From contig WBMZ01012766.1 of NCBI GenBank assembly GCA_013400975.1, forward strand, positions 80,364-144,363: 64,000 nt of DNA, read 5' to 3'. Of this stretch, positions 13,480 to 27,600 are shown in pieces; within the stretch, counting starts at the first letter, position 1, and each line of letters begins with the position of its first letter. The stretch is from Atrichornis clamosus (taxonomy: Eukaryota; Chordata; Aves; Passeriformes; Menuridae). Both the position numbers and the translations under genes were made by a program. The notes beneath the pieces were generated by a model. The model had not been told where the DNA came from. It did no database searches and saw only the letters and a list, made by a program, of their open reading frames with translations.

Positions 13480-13512
13480 CAGTCTTCATACAGTCTTCAT
13501 ACAGTCTTCATT
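13480..13512. repeat. Three tandem copies of an 11-bp unit
   Basis: The unit CAGTCTTCATA occurs at 13480-13490 and 13491-13501, with a third copy at 13502-13512 that differs in its last base. This is a short, almost perfect tandem repeat, typical of replication slippage. Because 11 bp is not a multiple of three, copy-number change would shift any reading frame. Confidence 0.9.
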
Positions 13513-16500
13513 CTATATTGCCTACTGCATCTCACCTTTAAGGATTACAAAATTAGGTTTTCAAGCCACTTTGGTCATAAGTCAGAGTGCTTTACCTGAT
13601 TTACATTGTGGACATTCCAAATTGCTGATTTAAGGTGTCAGCAAGATATTTAATACCAATATTACTATAAATCTTATATTAATCAAAGAGATCATTTACT
13701 TTGAAAATCTCTTTGCTAAACTTCAGCAACAGCCAATCTGAGATTCTCCAAGTATGCAGGAGTTCATCCAACCTGTATATGATGTTGGATATCAGACATG
13801 CCTTTCTCTTGAATCTCCTTTATCTGAGAACTAAATATAATTTGACATTTGACACCATTTAATAAAAATATGCCATATGTTCCATTACTGCTTTTCATTT
13901 TTTCTCTTGTGCAGTCATCCTACAGTCATAGATACTAGATTTCTTAAGCATTTCTAAATTGAGAAGTGATAAGCGATAACTGTAGGAGAATGGTCCTTTT
14001 ATGCCTGTTTGAGTGGTTAAACTACATGCAGTGAGTAATCAGTCTAGCTCTCCTAGCCACATTTCTTTCCTCTACTACTACAGCAATACTGAGTATTAGG
14101 CACTACTACAGGATATATTTCCATTTCACTTCCCAATATGCTAAGCATGGAAATGAGTTCCAGGTTCTTTCTGAGGTAAGAAACCAGGCATTGAAAGGCA
14201 AGAGATTCCTATCAGAAATAATCTTGCCTCCTCTGCTCTTTGCTACAGCTTTGCATGAAGATCCTTATCCAGCTGCTGTCCTGTTGTTTTAGGGGCTTTT
14301 TCCTTTTCTTGGAAATGTCATTTCTCCTTATACCAGGAGGTCTTCTTATCTTAGGGACAGATTATTTATTTATATGTTGGCTAGTTATGGAAGTAAAATG
14401 TTAAGAAAGGCTTAGGCTGTTTAACATGCAACTTCATTTCACCACAACATTAACCTTTTTACCTAGGAAATTTTTCTTTGTTCAAAAATAAAACATTGGA
14501 CTTCTTAACCTCAAAATTTCATGTGGCCATCAATTGCCAGAAGGAGTCTTGAGGGAAACTGACAATTATGAATGAGGCAAGGAAAGAAAACGTTTGAAAA
14601 ACTTGTTGGTGCAGCACTTGAGGGTAAAAGAGGCATTGTAGAGAATATAAAAGAAGCATCACATGCACTAGCTTTGCTGTTGTTTAGAGGAACTTCAGTT
14701 CACTGCCATGTCAATTTGACTACCGTTATAGTGAGATGGTTTTTCCCAGTCTGGAAAGATACGGAAGTGTCAAAGTTTTCTTGTGTTACTTGAGGTGACT
14801 GATACATTTTCTGCTCTTCAAATTATGCTTTTTTTGTGTTTCAGAAGAAACAATGGCAATGTTCCATGACTCTAGACTTTGTTTTCAATAACTGACATTT
14901 AGAGACGTGTTTATTTATTTTAACGGTACTGAGCCAAAATCAACTCTGAAGACAATGAAGCTACTAGGAAAGTTTAATTCAATTAATTTTGTTTGGGGGA
15001 GAGTTCAGTCTTTTATGTCTTAAAGTATCATACCCCTGTCACCATTCTCTCCTCCCTATTAATTTGTGTGGAAAATCACAGAATAAATGAAGGTTTGCCT
15101 AATCTGGGATTAATGTGCCATTTTTAGGTTATAGACTTCCTGTTTGACCATGAAAAAAAAAAAAAGATTGTGTGTCTTTCTCCTTTCTCCCTTTTTAATT
15201 TAGGAACTGTTCCACTCAGGGGACATAGACATTTTTACAAATGATTGTGAGTTCATTACACCCTTGTAGTGCTGAAAGCAATGGTACTGCCTAAGCAGAA
15301 TGAGTTGAAATGTCAGTATTATTGTACTCTTTAAATTGATGTGTATGTTTATTTTGCAGGTTTTAAAGTAATTATCATATGAATATTTTTTATTAGGTGT
15401 TTTCCAATATAAGCCTGTAGGTCAAATGATGTAAAAATTTAGGTGTTGTACACAGATGAAACATTTCAGTACTATTTTGCTGCTTAGATGACCACAATTC
15501 TCATGGTTTGATCAGTCCCATTGTATTATTGCAACATTTCATAGTACTTTCAGTTTAATGTTTCTGTTTTATGCATCTCATTTATTTCTTTCATAATTTA
15601 CATGAGACATGCATATCTTGTGAAATGCTGTGGGATGTGTAACATGAAAGGTTCTGTACAGAAACAACTGTTTTTCTTATTAGAGTGAACTGCAACAAGA
15701 CAGATTAAACATTCAATTAAACAGGAAATTTGCCCATGTAAAAAGCTCACAGAAAGGAGCTTAACAATGTTCATTTTTATGAGGTACTAAAGTTTTTGGA
15801 ATCAATTATTTTGAAAGTCCATCTACTTTGCTCACAGGTAAAATAATAACACAGTTGTTTCAGAAAAGGGGCCAAGTATTATTTACATAAAGTTCCACTG
15901 TAAAAATCTGGATACTATTTCTTTCCAAGGTTTGAAATACTTGGTGAGAGAAATGAAAATACTCATAAAAGGCAACCACAGTATGTTTTAAACCACCTTT
16001 ATGGTTCATTATAGATTTGGTTTAATGCTGTTGGATTAACACTAAAGGTTAATGTTTGCATAAAATATGCATGATTAGTTTAATACTCTGGAACTGTGAT
16101 CAGGTTCTCTAATGTTATGAAAGGGAGTGACATGATACATGGTTAAGGCTGACACAAATAGAAGTGTGATATATTTCCAACAAAACTGGTCAAGGGTATT
16201 TTCAAAATCCTCCCTTATTTGATAACACTTCAAAGCCAATCTGTACCAATGGGAGATTTTGTGTCCAGCTCCCATAATTTAACTGTTTTCTGGCTGCAGG
16301 AATTGCATGCATTTGTAATTTGCAGTGTAGGCAAAGTGCTTGGAGAATGATACGTTCAGATTTTCTTCTTGTATTTTTTGCACCTTCGTTGTTATGTGGA
16401 GTGATTTTGTTTTAAGCTTTGATTATCTTTGTTACTCTTTATTACTAGGAGAATTATAGCATTTCTTATGCACAGACTTGGAAAACTCCATCTAGCTGGC

Positions 16501-19500
16501 AGATTTAACTTATTTCTTGTGTGAAAGTGTCTGCCTAAGCTCTTCACTTACCAACAAATTATTTATAAATTTATGATTTATTTTTTCTCTCTTGATGATG
16601 CCTCAGAGTTAACCTAATTACAGTTAGGCATTCTTTCATGCTGCCAGGGAAAAACAGTATATTTAACATGTATTTAGGTAAATATCAGTCATAAAACTGG
16701 GATAGCTCGTGAACTTTTGCTACTGTCAAGGGTCTGTGAAGGATGGCAGATAACGAGAAAAGTCTATGGACTCTCACAGTACAAAGAAACAAGACACAGT
16801 AATCATCAGGACATATGGACACAACTACAAGGACCTGTACATATAATGCATTGCTTTGTATGATTATGCATTGTGTAGCTCTGAGGGCAAATTTTGTTTG
16901 GTTCACCTATGGGTATAGATATTCAACACAGAAGAAGTTCTAGCAAGCCCTGACTCTTGTACAACCTCAGAATGAACCGTGATGGATATTATAACCTGCA
17001 CTCAAAACGATGATCCAGTAGTGATTAAAAAATCATGTAAGAATGAAATTCGGCTGGGTTACTTTAACTGCTACTCTTCTTTCATTTTGAGCTTGTGTAG
17101 TATGACATCACAGTTACCTACAGGCTCATCAACTGTTGTTTTCCAATGCACAGAATAGACTGTCCTTGGTTTTTACTTTCAATTTCCAATAGGAATCCCA
17201 TACCTTATTTGCCACAGTCACTCTCTTTTTCTTTTTTTTTGTTTTTAGAATGTAGATTATTTTAGACATCCAATTGGTACAACTGATGGTGTGGCTGCAA
17301 GAAGACGTGGAAGGAAAATAGTGGCAATTCATGGGGGTAGAAGGGCAGGCAAGACCTTCTAAGGCCACTGTCCCTGCTGTCATTTGTGTAGCACGCAACT
17401 GCAGCCATAAGTGAGTGACTCCCTTCATGCTTAAAAGTGAAGAGTTTGGTGCACGTGGGACAGCAGACTCAGGAGCAGAACTCATTCTTCAGGGCAGTGT
17501 TTTTTCAAACCTTTATGTGTAGGCCTAATGCTTCTCAGAGCGTGGCAGGGTTGTATGTCCCTGACATAAATGCCTGCCACAGGTCAATACCTTGTTTCAG
17601 AGAACTGGGCTACCTGGTGAATTTTGTAAGAAATTACAGGACTGCCTGTCAAGGACAAAACAGTGCCCTTCCCCCAGCTTTGATCTAGGAAATAATTGCA
17701 ATATAATGACTGCTTCTAAGAACAAAAAAAATATCCTTACGAATATAGTTGTATTCCACTTCACACTAGGAATTACAGCCTAGTAAATTGACATTTGGAT
17801 AAGCAATAAGCCAAAATAAACAGTCTATCACTATGGACAGGTTTTTAATGGGCGCTGCCATCAGTCTTGTTTATTCATTATGTATTGGTTATGTAGCCAC
17901 AGTCCCTAGGGACCAAGAAATTTAAAGACTCAATATTCATACCTCCTTTTTACCTAGGCTTTGTTTTGTAAAAATTCAAAAGCACAAGTGCAAATTCACT
18001 GAAAATTGATCTTATGGAGAGCTTGTTTTAGAGGTTCACTCGTGTAAACAAGTTCTTAAACCCAGAAGTTGCTAATCTGTTTTGATACCAAAATCTGGAA
18101 TGCTGAAATCAAACATTTGTGCAGCATTTATTAATGCCTGTAAAATGCAGGCAGCTCATGGTATATGAGCAGTCATGCATTTTTGGGAGATGAGGTAACA
18201 TTCTTTTGCTAAGTGATATCAATCTTAACGTAATTAATTTTAACAGCATGCCCTTCATTATTTTTTTCTATTTTTACCACAGTTATCTTCATTTTCATTC
18301 AGTAATATCTCTTAATCTGTTAGACAGACAAGAACTTTCTCAAAGACAAACAATGCTAATGAACCAGAGACATGTCTCAATCAATGTCTTTCTTTTCCCA
18401 TCTTGATGGGAATCATATATAGCTGCTAATTTTGCATTGGGTTCTTTTTTTTTCCTTCCTCCATTCTTGGCCTTGGAGGCATGAAAGGAAAGTGGTTTCA
18501 GCACTTATCAAATAGCCTTTTATCAGACTGGCTGGGGGGCATTCAGTGGCATGGTTGATCACTCCCAGGAGGCAGAGTTTCAGACAGAACAACTGACAAA
18601 GGTCACTGAAAAACAATTCACTCAGATTATGTTGGAACACACAAAGTCACAAGAAGCTACATCACAAGTCCATAAAAGCTGGGCTACCAAGTTTAACTCT
18701 CAGTGATCTTACATTTAAATATTGTTACATTCTGAGAATAGCAGCTGGTACAAGTCATAGGTAGGCTTGAAAATTATTCTACAAAGAGTCACTGAACTAA
18801 CATAAATGAGAATTTCATGAGCTCAGATGTTGTTGCCTGACTGCGAAGTCTATTAACCAATGCATCGCCTTACCTGAGACAGCAATGCAAAGTACCCTGC
18901 TATTATGTTCAGTACACAGTATTTCAGATTGCTGAAAAGGACAAATGAAATATGCTGGACGAAATAAAGTTTTAGGTGCTGAATCTTCTGCTGCAGTGTT
19001 TTGACTTTTAAAAAGCCACGCATTTTACATTTGTATTGTATTAGAAATAAATAATTCATAGCAGTTTTTGTACATAAAATTAGAATATTTATTACATTGA
19101 TATAATGTTAACAATTTGGTGCCTACTTGGCCTTAATTTTATTTCATTGTTTGAAAATCTGTGGTGACTCACAGAGATTACAAATCAAGTGCCATTTTCA
19201 AGTATGGCCACTCTTGTCCCTGCTAAACATTTCATGGTGTTCTTTTGTCATTTGCTGAACCAATTCATTGCACCCATGGAGTTGAATAACCAGAATGAGT
19301 CGCAGACCTGAGGTGAGGCTGCCTCAGAGCCTGGGAGAGGTGACATGATGGAACAAAAGCATAACTACACCTCACAGGTCAAGGGTGAAAATCACATGAA
19401 ATGGAAATGAAATTGTTTATCAAATTTACCTTTAAGGTAATGTTCTAATTATTCTTTTAGTAGGGGAAAGCGTTAAAAAACCCCCCCATCCCCTAAACAA

Positions 19501-20730
19501 ATCCATAAACAAACAAAAAAAAAAATCTAAATTTTAAATGTGTTTTAGGCCAACAGGAAGGAATTTAGAAGTCCTTCAAGAGGTAAAGATGTCATACAAA
19601 TAGCAAAAGTCCATTTCCAGATGGAAATACAAAGCCATTAGTAACATAAAAAGAAGTTTTGGTGTTGCTTCTATTATCTGTTTGCATGGAAATGGAGCAT
19701 ATTAGAGGAAGATTATGCACTACTTTCTACTCAATTAGTAAGCAAAGGATATATAAATCAACATCTGCTAAGGACATAAATATTTTTCAAGTAGCACAGT
19801 GATTTGCACTAAATAAAATCAAAACCTTAGTCTTCCCTCATTGCTAATAATTCATGAAGTACTGAGAAAATTCAGAAAAATGAAAGAATGTGAATTTTGT
19901 GCTAATATAAAAAACAATTAGAGGGGACGAACTCAGTGTGTGGAGCTGCTTTTTTTGACCTAAGTGTCATGTCAAAAAAAAGGGGAAAATTTGTAGAAGA
20001 TTCTGTAAACAGTAGTAGAATGTTGATTTAATTACTATAATTCAAGACAGTTTTGTGAAAAAGGTCATGTCGAAAAAGCTTGTTGATAAAGCTGTAAGAC
20101 TTTTAATTAAGTTCTGTCTGATAAGCTGGTACAGCTATGTTAGTTCTATACAATAGCTAACAAAAATGTATGAAATGCAATAAATATTAATGTATAATGG
20201 TCTGGATATCTGATTGACTTCTCATGTAATTATGTCATGGAGAAAAGTCTTTTCATTTTTAAAATAGTTATCTGGAAATCTAATGAATATCTTTAATTTC
20301 AGTGTGGAAGAAATAAAATTATAGTTGAGAAAATATGTGACTGAAAAATATTTTCAAGAAAAACAGATGTAATGAAGAATGCAAGCAGTTTTACAGATGC
20401 TCATTCAACAGCTGAATCCTGGAGAATTTTAGTGCATGAAGGACCTCAGGTCATCTGGAGTGGGATTTTAACTGTCTTTATTGGTGCTCATATGTGAGTT
20501 TTGTGCTAGAGGTGCTCCCTCCTGAATATGGGCAATGGAGTCAGCAAGGTCTAGGGAAGGTTTCCTGAATTTTACAGGAGAGATGAGAATCAGTTTTCTT
20601 AATAGAAGCATTTTTTGCTGCTTAAAATATCTTAAGGTGTATGATACATCTGCCTTATGTGGACTACAACAATTGTTTGGCTCATGGGTATCTCAACACA
20701 AAATTTTGGGGTAGAGCGGCGGGTGTGGGG
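13513..20730. other. AT-rich non-coding stretch
   Basis: No gene is recognised in these seven kilobases. A strong acceptor-like tract ends at 14844 but its open frame closes after 16 codons and there is no donor. Frames at 17129-17485 (minus, 118 codons) and 17437-17688 (plus) overlap and resemble nothing known. Several poly-T or poly-A runs occur, for example near 15152 and 17229. Confidence 0.6.
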
Positions 20731-20762
20731 AGGTGTGTGTGTGCGTGTGCATGTGCATATAC
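20731..20762. repeat. Imperfect GT microsatellite
   Basis: This is a run of GT units broken by GC and CA steps. It alternates purine and pyrimidine almost throughout. It is low-complexity sequence with no visible link to a gene. Confidence 0.8.
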
Positions 20763-23700
20763 AGTTCAACAGAGATTGTAGCAGACAGCAACAGAATAGA
20801 TGAGTCATTATCAAATTAAGCCTGACAAGCCACAAATATTTAATTGCCGCATGTCTGTAAAGGAAAAATGGCCATGCCTTGCACTCCTTTGGACACTAAG
20901 CCCTGACTGCCAACATGCCCGTCTTCCTGAAGTTGGGGAGATCCAGGGAAATCCCCTCACAGCTGCTCTGCTGGTGCATGAACACACCATAACTCTGGTA
21001 AATATTTATTGAAATTGCTGTGTCTCACAAAACGTACTCAGTGCAAAAAGAGGGAGTTACACCCCACATCGTCATACGGCAAATCCTCCTCACTTATCTC
21101 AGAATGCAATGACAGGCCAGCTACGGTGCCTTGGACATCTTGCTCCCTCCTACATGTTGTTTTGATGTGCAGCCTGTGTTGCCACATGCCTGTCTCTCAA
21201 GACTGGGGATAGCCGTCCACACAGAAAGCCATAGAGTCAGTTCTGTATTTGGATACACATTCCCTGTTCTCGAGTATTGTGGTGCTGGGCTTAGCACTGG
21301 GGTATGTGTTATCTGTGCACTGTGCGGGTGGAGGTGAGGCTCAGAAAGATTTTCCCAAGGACTATCAAGGTGCCTGAACCTCTCCATCCCCAAGAGCTGC
21401 ACAAAGCAGGTGAATGATTCCAGGACCCTGTAAAAAATGTGGGCTTGGTTTCCATTGTCATTATTGGAGCATAAACACTGAAGCAGTCAAATGATAAACA
21501 CCTACTTGTCACTTGTGGAATCTCAGCAGTCCCTGGGTGCAGGTCTCAGGCAGTTGTTGAGAAACGGGGGAACATATAAGTTACTTTTCTGATAGAGCTC
21601 TCAGTAAAAAATCACTGGAGTTTTTTTTTTTTTAGCAGCAGCAAATATATTTTTTTCATATTTAAATAGTCTAGAAGTGAAGTTGGTTAGAGTCTGGACA
21701 AGGTTGAGCACTAACCTTCACAAAGTCACTAGTATATTAATTTCCTAAGTGGGTAACAAGGGCAAGGAAGTGAAATAATAAAAGATAAAAACAAAACAGA
21801 AAGGCTCAAAATTCAGTCTAGGTTATTTTTTTTTTCCCCCAGATGCTTGAGGGTTGCTGAGAGTAAATATTTGTACAAGCTGGAAATGGAAACTCAGAGA
21901 TCTACAGGGCTGTGGCAGTTTCAAAAAGAGCAGTCTCAAGAGTTTGGTAATGGTTGTTCAGTAGCAGGAAACCAGACTGATGTTCAATGATCTCCTGAGG
22001 GTGGCCAAACAAAACAGGCCTGCTGAGCTGACTGTAACATCTTCTCGAGGAGCTTATGTAAAACAGACATATGTTTACACTGTTGGTTGTTTTGAAATGT
22101 CTTTTTTCCAGCATATGCTTTGTTCTCAGTGCTTAAATAAACAATGCTTTGGTTCAGAGAAGGCTCTTTTGTTGCTGAATATCTCGTTGCTGACTCTCAA
22201 AGGAAAGAAGCCCTGGTGCCTACTCCAGTCACAGGTGATAAATAAACCAGTAGGCAAGACAGTGTGACCCACCAGTAGGACACCATGTAACAGAGAAAAA
22301 CACATAAAAAAAAGCAAAGCACAGAGTGAAGATGCTGATGAATTAGACAGCCGTATAGTCAAGGTAACTTTTTTTTACCATATGCCTCTAAGACCCAGAG
22401 AAGAAACGGACATACAAAACTTTTATACATAGATGTGAATGTAGATGTAAACTACCTTATAATTGGGTATATAGCAAGTCAGATAATTTATTTTCCAGCT
22501 TAAATAATATGTGTTTTTAATGTAAGACACCATTTTGGGGAAACTGGGCACATATTCAGATATGGTGCATATTTTACTAATATAAGATAATTTGAGCTGG
22601 TTTACATTAAATATGATTTCTAAGCCAAGATCTCTAGAAATGCTATGTACACATAGATTCCAGTAGAATCAGTTCTTAAGTACATTGACTATATTTTGTA
22701 CCTTTAGATCTTGTAACAGACATGGTGGACTTAACACCATACACATGTTCTTCATTTGCTGAAGAAATTAATTAATATATTACACTTCGGTAATACATTT
22801 TGATGTTATGCAGTTGTATTAAATAATTAGTCTTCTTGATGAGCCCTTTTTCCTACTATGTCCTCTTCTATTTTTTTTTTTTCAGTACTTATTTTGAATA
22901 AAGACACCAGGGTTGTAATGCTTAGAATGGAAGGTCAACAGAAAGTTGAAATAAAAATGAGCTTTGGGGTGAAAACAGAAAAATTAATTAGTTGGGGATG
23001 TCAGAGCCTCTTTAGCATGCAAAAGGAGTGGAGTTGGCCAATGAGAAAAAAATATTAATTGGTTTACATCATAAGGAGTGAAGGTAAATTTAATTAGAGG
23101 GAGAACATCCTCTCTCATCTCATGGGCATGCTAGGTCAGAACTTTCATTTTTCTTATACATTTCACACCTTTGTCAGTTTCCTGCAGAAACAACTGTGAT
23201 TTACCAAGAGTTTCAAGATCTGATGAAAACATATTATCACAAAGTGCATTGGCAGAATAAGAAGTTGTTTAAAATATATGTTAAAAAATGTTAACATTCC
23301 CATTCCAAATTTCAAGTGATTTATTAACTTAAGAAAATAAGATAGAGATTTTAAGGGTATTGCAGCAAATATTTTTTTTTTTTACTTTCAGGCAATCACA
23401 TCAGGCTACGTAAATCAAAAATATATCAAGTACCATTTAGCTTAGATGACTTTCTGATTAGTAACAGCAGAATTTGCATTCCTAAGAAAAGGTATAAAAC
23501 TAGTGGAAGATTCCATAATATTTTATTGCTATACTGTATTGTCTGTAAGTAATAAAATATCTAATTTTCACAGTAAAATACGGCTTACATTTCCCAACAC
23601 AATCAGAGTGCAGGTTTTGGGGTCAAAGATAATAAGATGTGGGACAATGGTGACAAGAAAAAATGTCACCTCTCAATCACAAGATAGATTTCTGGCAAAC

Positions 23701-24459
23701 ATATTTCTGAAAAAATTTAATTTGAAGCAATGAAGGATGGCATTGAAATGTTTGTGTGCAGTTGAATGACATCTTCAGCCATAATACTTCAAGATGGAAG
23801 ATAGGATGAACCAACCCTGAGTATTAATCAAAGTAGAATTAAGAAAGGAAAACCCTTTTTTTCCTGGCCTAGATAACTGACAGCCATTTTCTCTTTCAAC
23901 ACAATTTTTAAGCATCATCAGACAACTTTGCAAGGTAGATATGTGTTGCCTCAATTTTGCAGATGAACCAGTCAGGATACAGCAATCATTTACCAAGCAG
24001 CAAGGAGCCAATGAACGCACAGATGAACTGGTCAGTCAGTGTGTACTCACACAGCTCATCTCTACAAAGGTGACATAACTCCTGGTTCAGACTATCTTTG
24101 CTAGTTATGCAGCCCCTGGGTTAGACCAGTGTGTCAGTGGAGAATGTTTGTCTGAAATGAAATCCTGGTGTGACAGTGACAAGTATGCAGAGAGTGTTTA
24201 GCCATAATGACGACTAATGGTTCCCACACACAGTTGTTTACTTTGTTTTCTAGTTTTGGATTGTGGTTGCGTACTTAGCTGGTATTTTTCTATTTCTTCT
24301 CAAATATTTAAATAAATAATTTCAATTAGTTAAGATAACATATCCCTAAGGACACTGTGTTATATTAGTATGTTCTCTCAGCTGCCTGTGAAAACACAGG
24401 ATAATGGGTCATGAAGACTTAACATGTCAGAAACCAGCACCAATTCTTTTTTTGCTTAG
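20763..24459. other. Non-coding stretch with a GC-richer patch near 21.0-21.4 kb
   Basis: Between about 21060 and 21440 the composition rises in G+C and five short frames overlap on both strands, the longest 93 codons on the minus strand. Overlap in several phases suggests loss of stop codons through composition rather than a gene. I cannot match the patch to a repeat. The rest is AT-rich, with homopolymer T runs near 21621 and 21826. Confidence 0.5.
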
Positions 24460-24676
24460 AAAACAGAGAAACTGCAAACATAAAGGTCTGACCTTGTGTT
24501 CCTTAGTTGGTGCTGAACGCAACGCAGTGGTTTGACTCTCCACGTTGCTTTGTGGCTCAGTTCCCTGCTGTCTGCCTGGAGGATCGGGTGTTATGGGAGC
24601 CCTGGCCAGTGCTGTGTTTGACACGGGAGAAGTTGCTGGGCAGAGCAAACAAAACAAATGACAGTGTGAGGAGCTG
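24460..24676 (+). other. Candidate 217-bp non-coding exon
   Basis: The acceptor tract TTCTTTTTTTGCTTAG ends at 24459, and CTG|GTAAGTT follows 24676. Both match vertebrate consensus well. All three frames between them contain stops, so it would be an untranslated or lncRNA exon. The segment is richer in G+C and in CpG (about 24517-24623) than its flanks. It could also be the remnant of a repeat. A minus-strand frame of 76 codons (24427-24657) overlaps it and is not recognised. Confidence 0.2.
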
Positions 24677-27600
24677 GTAAGTTACAGAGAGTGCCAAGCA
24701 GGAGAGATGGATTTCAGAGGCAGTCAAGAGAAGTTAGGTAAGAAACATTCAGACTCCCCTAATCACAGGAGGAGAGAACTGGGGCCTTTGCTGCTTGCCA
24801 TGCCTTACCAGATACCATTCCTGGCATGTGGACAAACATGGCATTGCCATCCTACAAAGCCCAGTTTAGCTTGGTAATGGTATCAGAAGTGGATATTTGG
24901 GCACAGATGGAGCAAAAACAATGAGAAAAAAGTAAAGCAGGGCAGACTGTTTTTTGGAAAGAGATTGGGATCAAGAAAGAGATGCAGGTACCCTGTACCA
25001 GGACACGAGCCCAAGAAATGTCCAAGAGATCATAAGGGCATCCTGCTCTGCAAGAAGTGGCAGCAGCAACAACCCACTGCTTCCCAAAGCAATAAGAGAC
25101 ATGGGGTGAGTGGTGAGTGGAACAGAGAAGAACTAGCTGGGGTCAGAGTTTATAGATACAAATCAAAAGTTAGGTAGGAAAAAACCTCATGTCATTCAGT
25201 TTAAGAAAAAGATATGTGCATGCATGATACAATTAAAAACCTTTTCTATAGATTCTTCTTCCTGGATAACCTCATTTGCATGAAACCTTTTCTTCCTTCT
25301 CCACAACAAATCCTTTCAGCCTTGATTTTCTTCAAGTTAACTGAAGGTGCAGATTGCATGTTCCAGGTTATTAGGAGGTATGGGTTCTTGGAGCATTTCT
25401 TTTCGAAAAAGAATCCGTTTAAAAGCATGAGGTGTTACTGGGCCACAGAGTAGTCCTGAGAGGTTAGAGTGATTTACATCATTTAACTTAATCCTAGAAA
25501 GTTAAATAAACATACACATTTATAGAGTTTGTAAAATAATTACCATTCATATTATTTAAATGTGATTTCCATGGTCGGTATGATGTCTTTTGGAAATTCC
25601 AGTCTGTTTTCAGGGTAGTGTTAAACCAAATTAAGCAATATAAAAAAAATATGGCTTCTAAAATACAAAGTAGAGGGAAATCTCACACATGCACAAATTC
25701 TAACAAATGAGCAAAGTTATTATTTTGTTCAAGAATAAGACCAATGGGTGCAGGGTCCTTGGTACTATTATTTTTTTTCCCAATAAATAGCAAGGATTTA
25801 CATTGAAAATGTTTCACCACATTTACCAGCTGGTGAAGTGGTAATATTCAGGCAGACTCTGAAAATAGCAATATATTCCTTGAAACTTTAATAAAAATTC
25901 TGGAGGTTCTTGAGCCATTGGGGATATATTCTCCATGAGCTTATATACTGTGGGGGGTTTTTTGATGAGTCTAGTACTAATTAAAACATTTGCATTAACA
26001 AAGCCTGGAAAAAGCAGAAATATGGTTTTTTTATCCCCCCTTTCTTTCTCCTAAATGACAGTTGGATTGCAATGAAATTCTCTTAAAAATAACATATATC
26101 CCAGTATTTTAAAATATTACCATGCCTTAATTAGTTTTTGACTTGCTTTACACATGAAAAAGTCAGGCAGAATGACATATCTTGGGGAAACTTGCTGTAT
26201 ATTTACTGGTTTTGAAGATATTTATGATATTTTTGGAATGTCTATTTTTTCCATACCATTTGTGAAATGCTATATTTTTGCCTTCCAAAACCAAAACCGT
26301 CAAACTAGACCAAATCCTGCCGTAAGTAACCAGCTGTTTGTTTTTTCTAGCATCCAGCCAATGGTTTAAAATGTCTGTGAGCAGCTGTCACACAGTATGT
26401 GCGAGTACGTGGTGCATATACCTGTAAAGGTGGCAGATAAAGTGGATGATGAGAACAACTGTGAAATGCTGGTCCTAACGACATGACTTTCACTGGTTTC
26501 CTGTGGCTTGGGACTTCATTTTCATTATGTTCAATCTGGCATTTCTTAGGGTCATATATCCCAGGTAGAATTTCACCTGTCTGACGCAGTCTGTCAAAGA
26601 GGCTGTTAGAACCATAGAGGCCGTGGTCGCAAAGTTATGAAAAGTTTGGAAATACCTTCCTGGTTTTACCTCCAGAGGTTAGAGATAAATTCTTATTCCT
26701 TAAAAAAGCTCAAAATTATCTCATTTTTTGATGTTGCTTTTCTAAAATGCATACTTTGCTTATGAGGAATCTCTTCTGCATGAAAGTGAAACTCATTCCC
26801 TGTCCCCTATAGAAAATGCCCAGTGTGCTGCTCTTACATGGTCCCCAAAAAGTCTTCAAATTCCCTGTTCTTGCCTACACAGCCTTTAACTCTGCTGAGT
26901 GCAAATTTCTATGTTTTCTTCTCATTAAACAATATTAGTTAGCAAAGGAAAGGTAGGGTTTTAGGTGGGTTGGTACTTTTTTTCTTCCACCATTTTGGAT
27001 TGGTCTTCTAAACTTTCCAGAGGTTGTGCACGGCACTGGGAGTGTGAGACTTTGCCTTTTAGTTGCTGGTCTATGGGAAGGATAAGAAACCTCTTGCTCT
27101 GCTCTAGGACTTTACCTCAGGTAACAGCAGAGTCTGTTTGGGTGCTCATTGATGCTTCCTGTTCTGCCTGTCAGAGGCATTGCCTACAGAGGCTCCATGG
27201 CTGTGAAACCAAGGCAGACTTCCACAAAGGGAATGGTTTGCAGAGCTGAGGGTGGAGCAGCCGTAGCCACATAGGCACCTCCCAAAATGAGCCACTACCT
27301 CCCCCTGCCAGCAACCTGTGCTTTTATCTCCAGAGGTCATCCAAGCTGCAAAAAAAAGTAGGGATTCTTCATCTGCTTCGTAAAATGTGTGACCATGAGT
27401 GCTGGCAATTGTCTCTTACAATTAAGAGCTTATAATGTATCAGTGTCAATACATCAACTGATGTAATAAATAGGACCCTTTTCTTTCCTTATTGTTGCAT
27501 GATATTGTCAGTATCTCACATTAAGGACCTTCAACATCCAGAAGATACTTTGGAAAACCACATGGAAAGTTCAGGGCTTTTTTGGTTTTGGTTTTATTTT

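Noticed and set aside
17129..17485. Minus-strand frame of 118 codons
   Set aside because: It runs through a poly-T tract (poly-Lys on the minus strand), overlaps a plus-strand frame and resembles nothing known.
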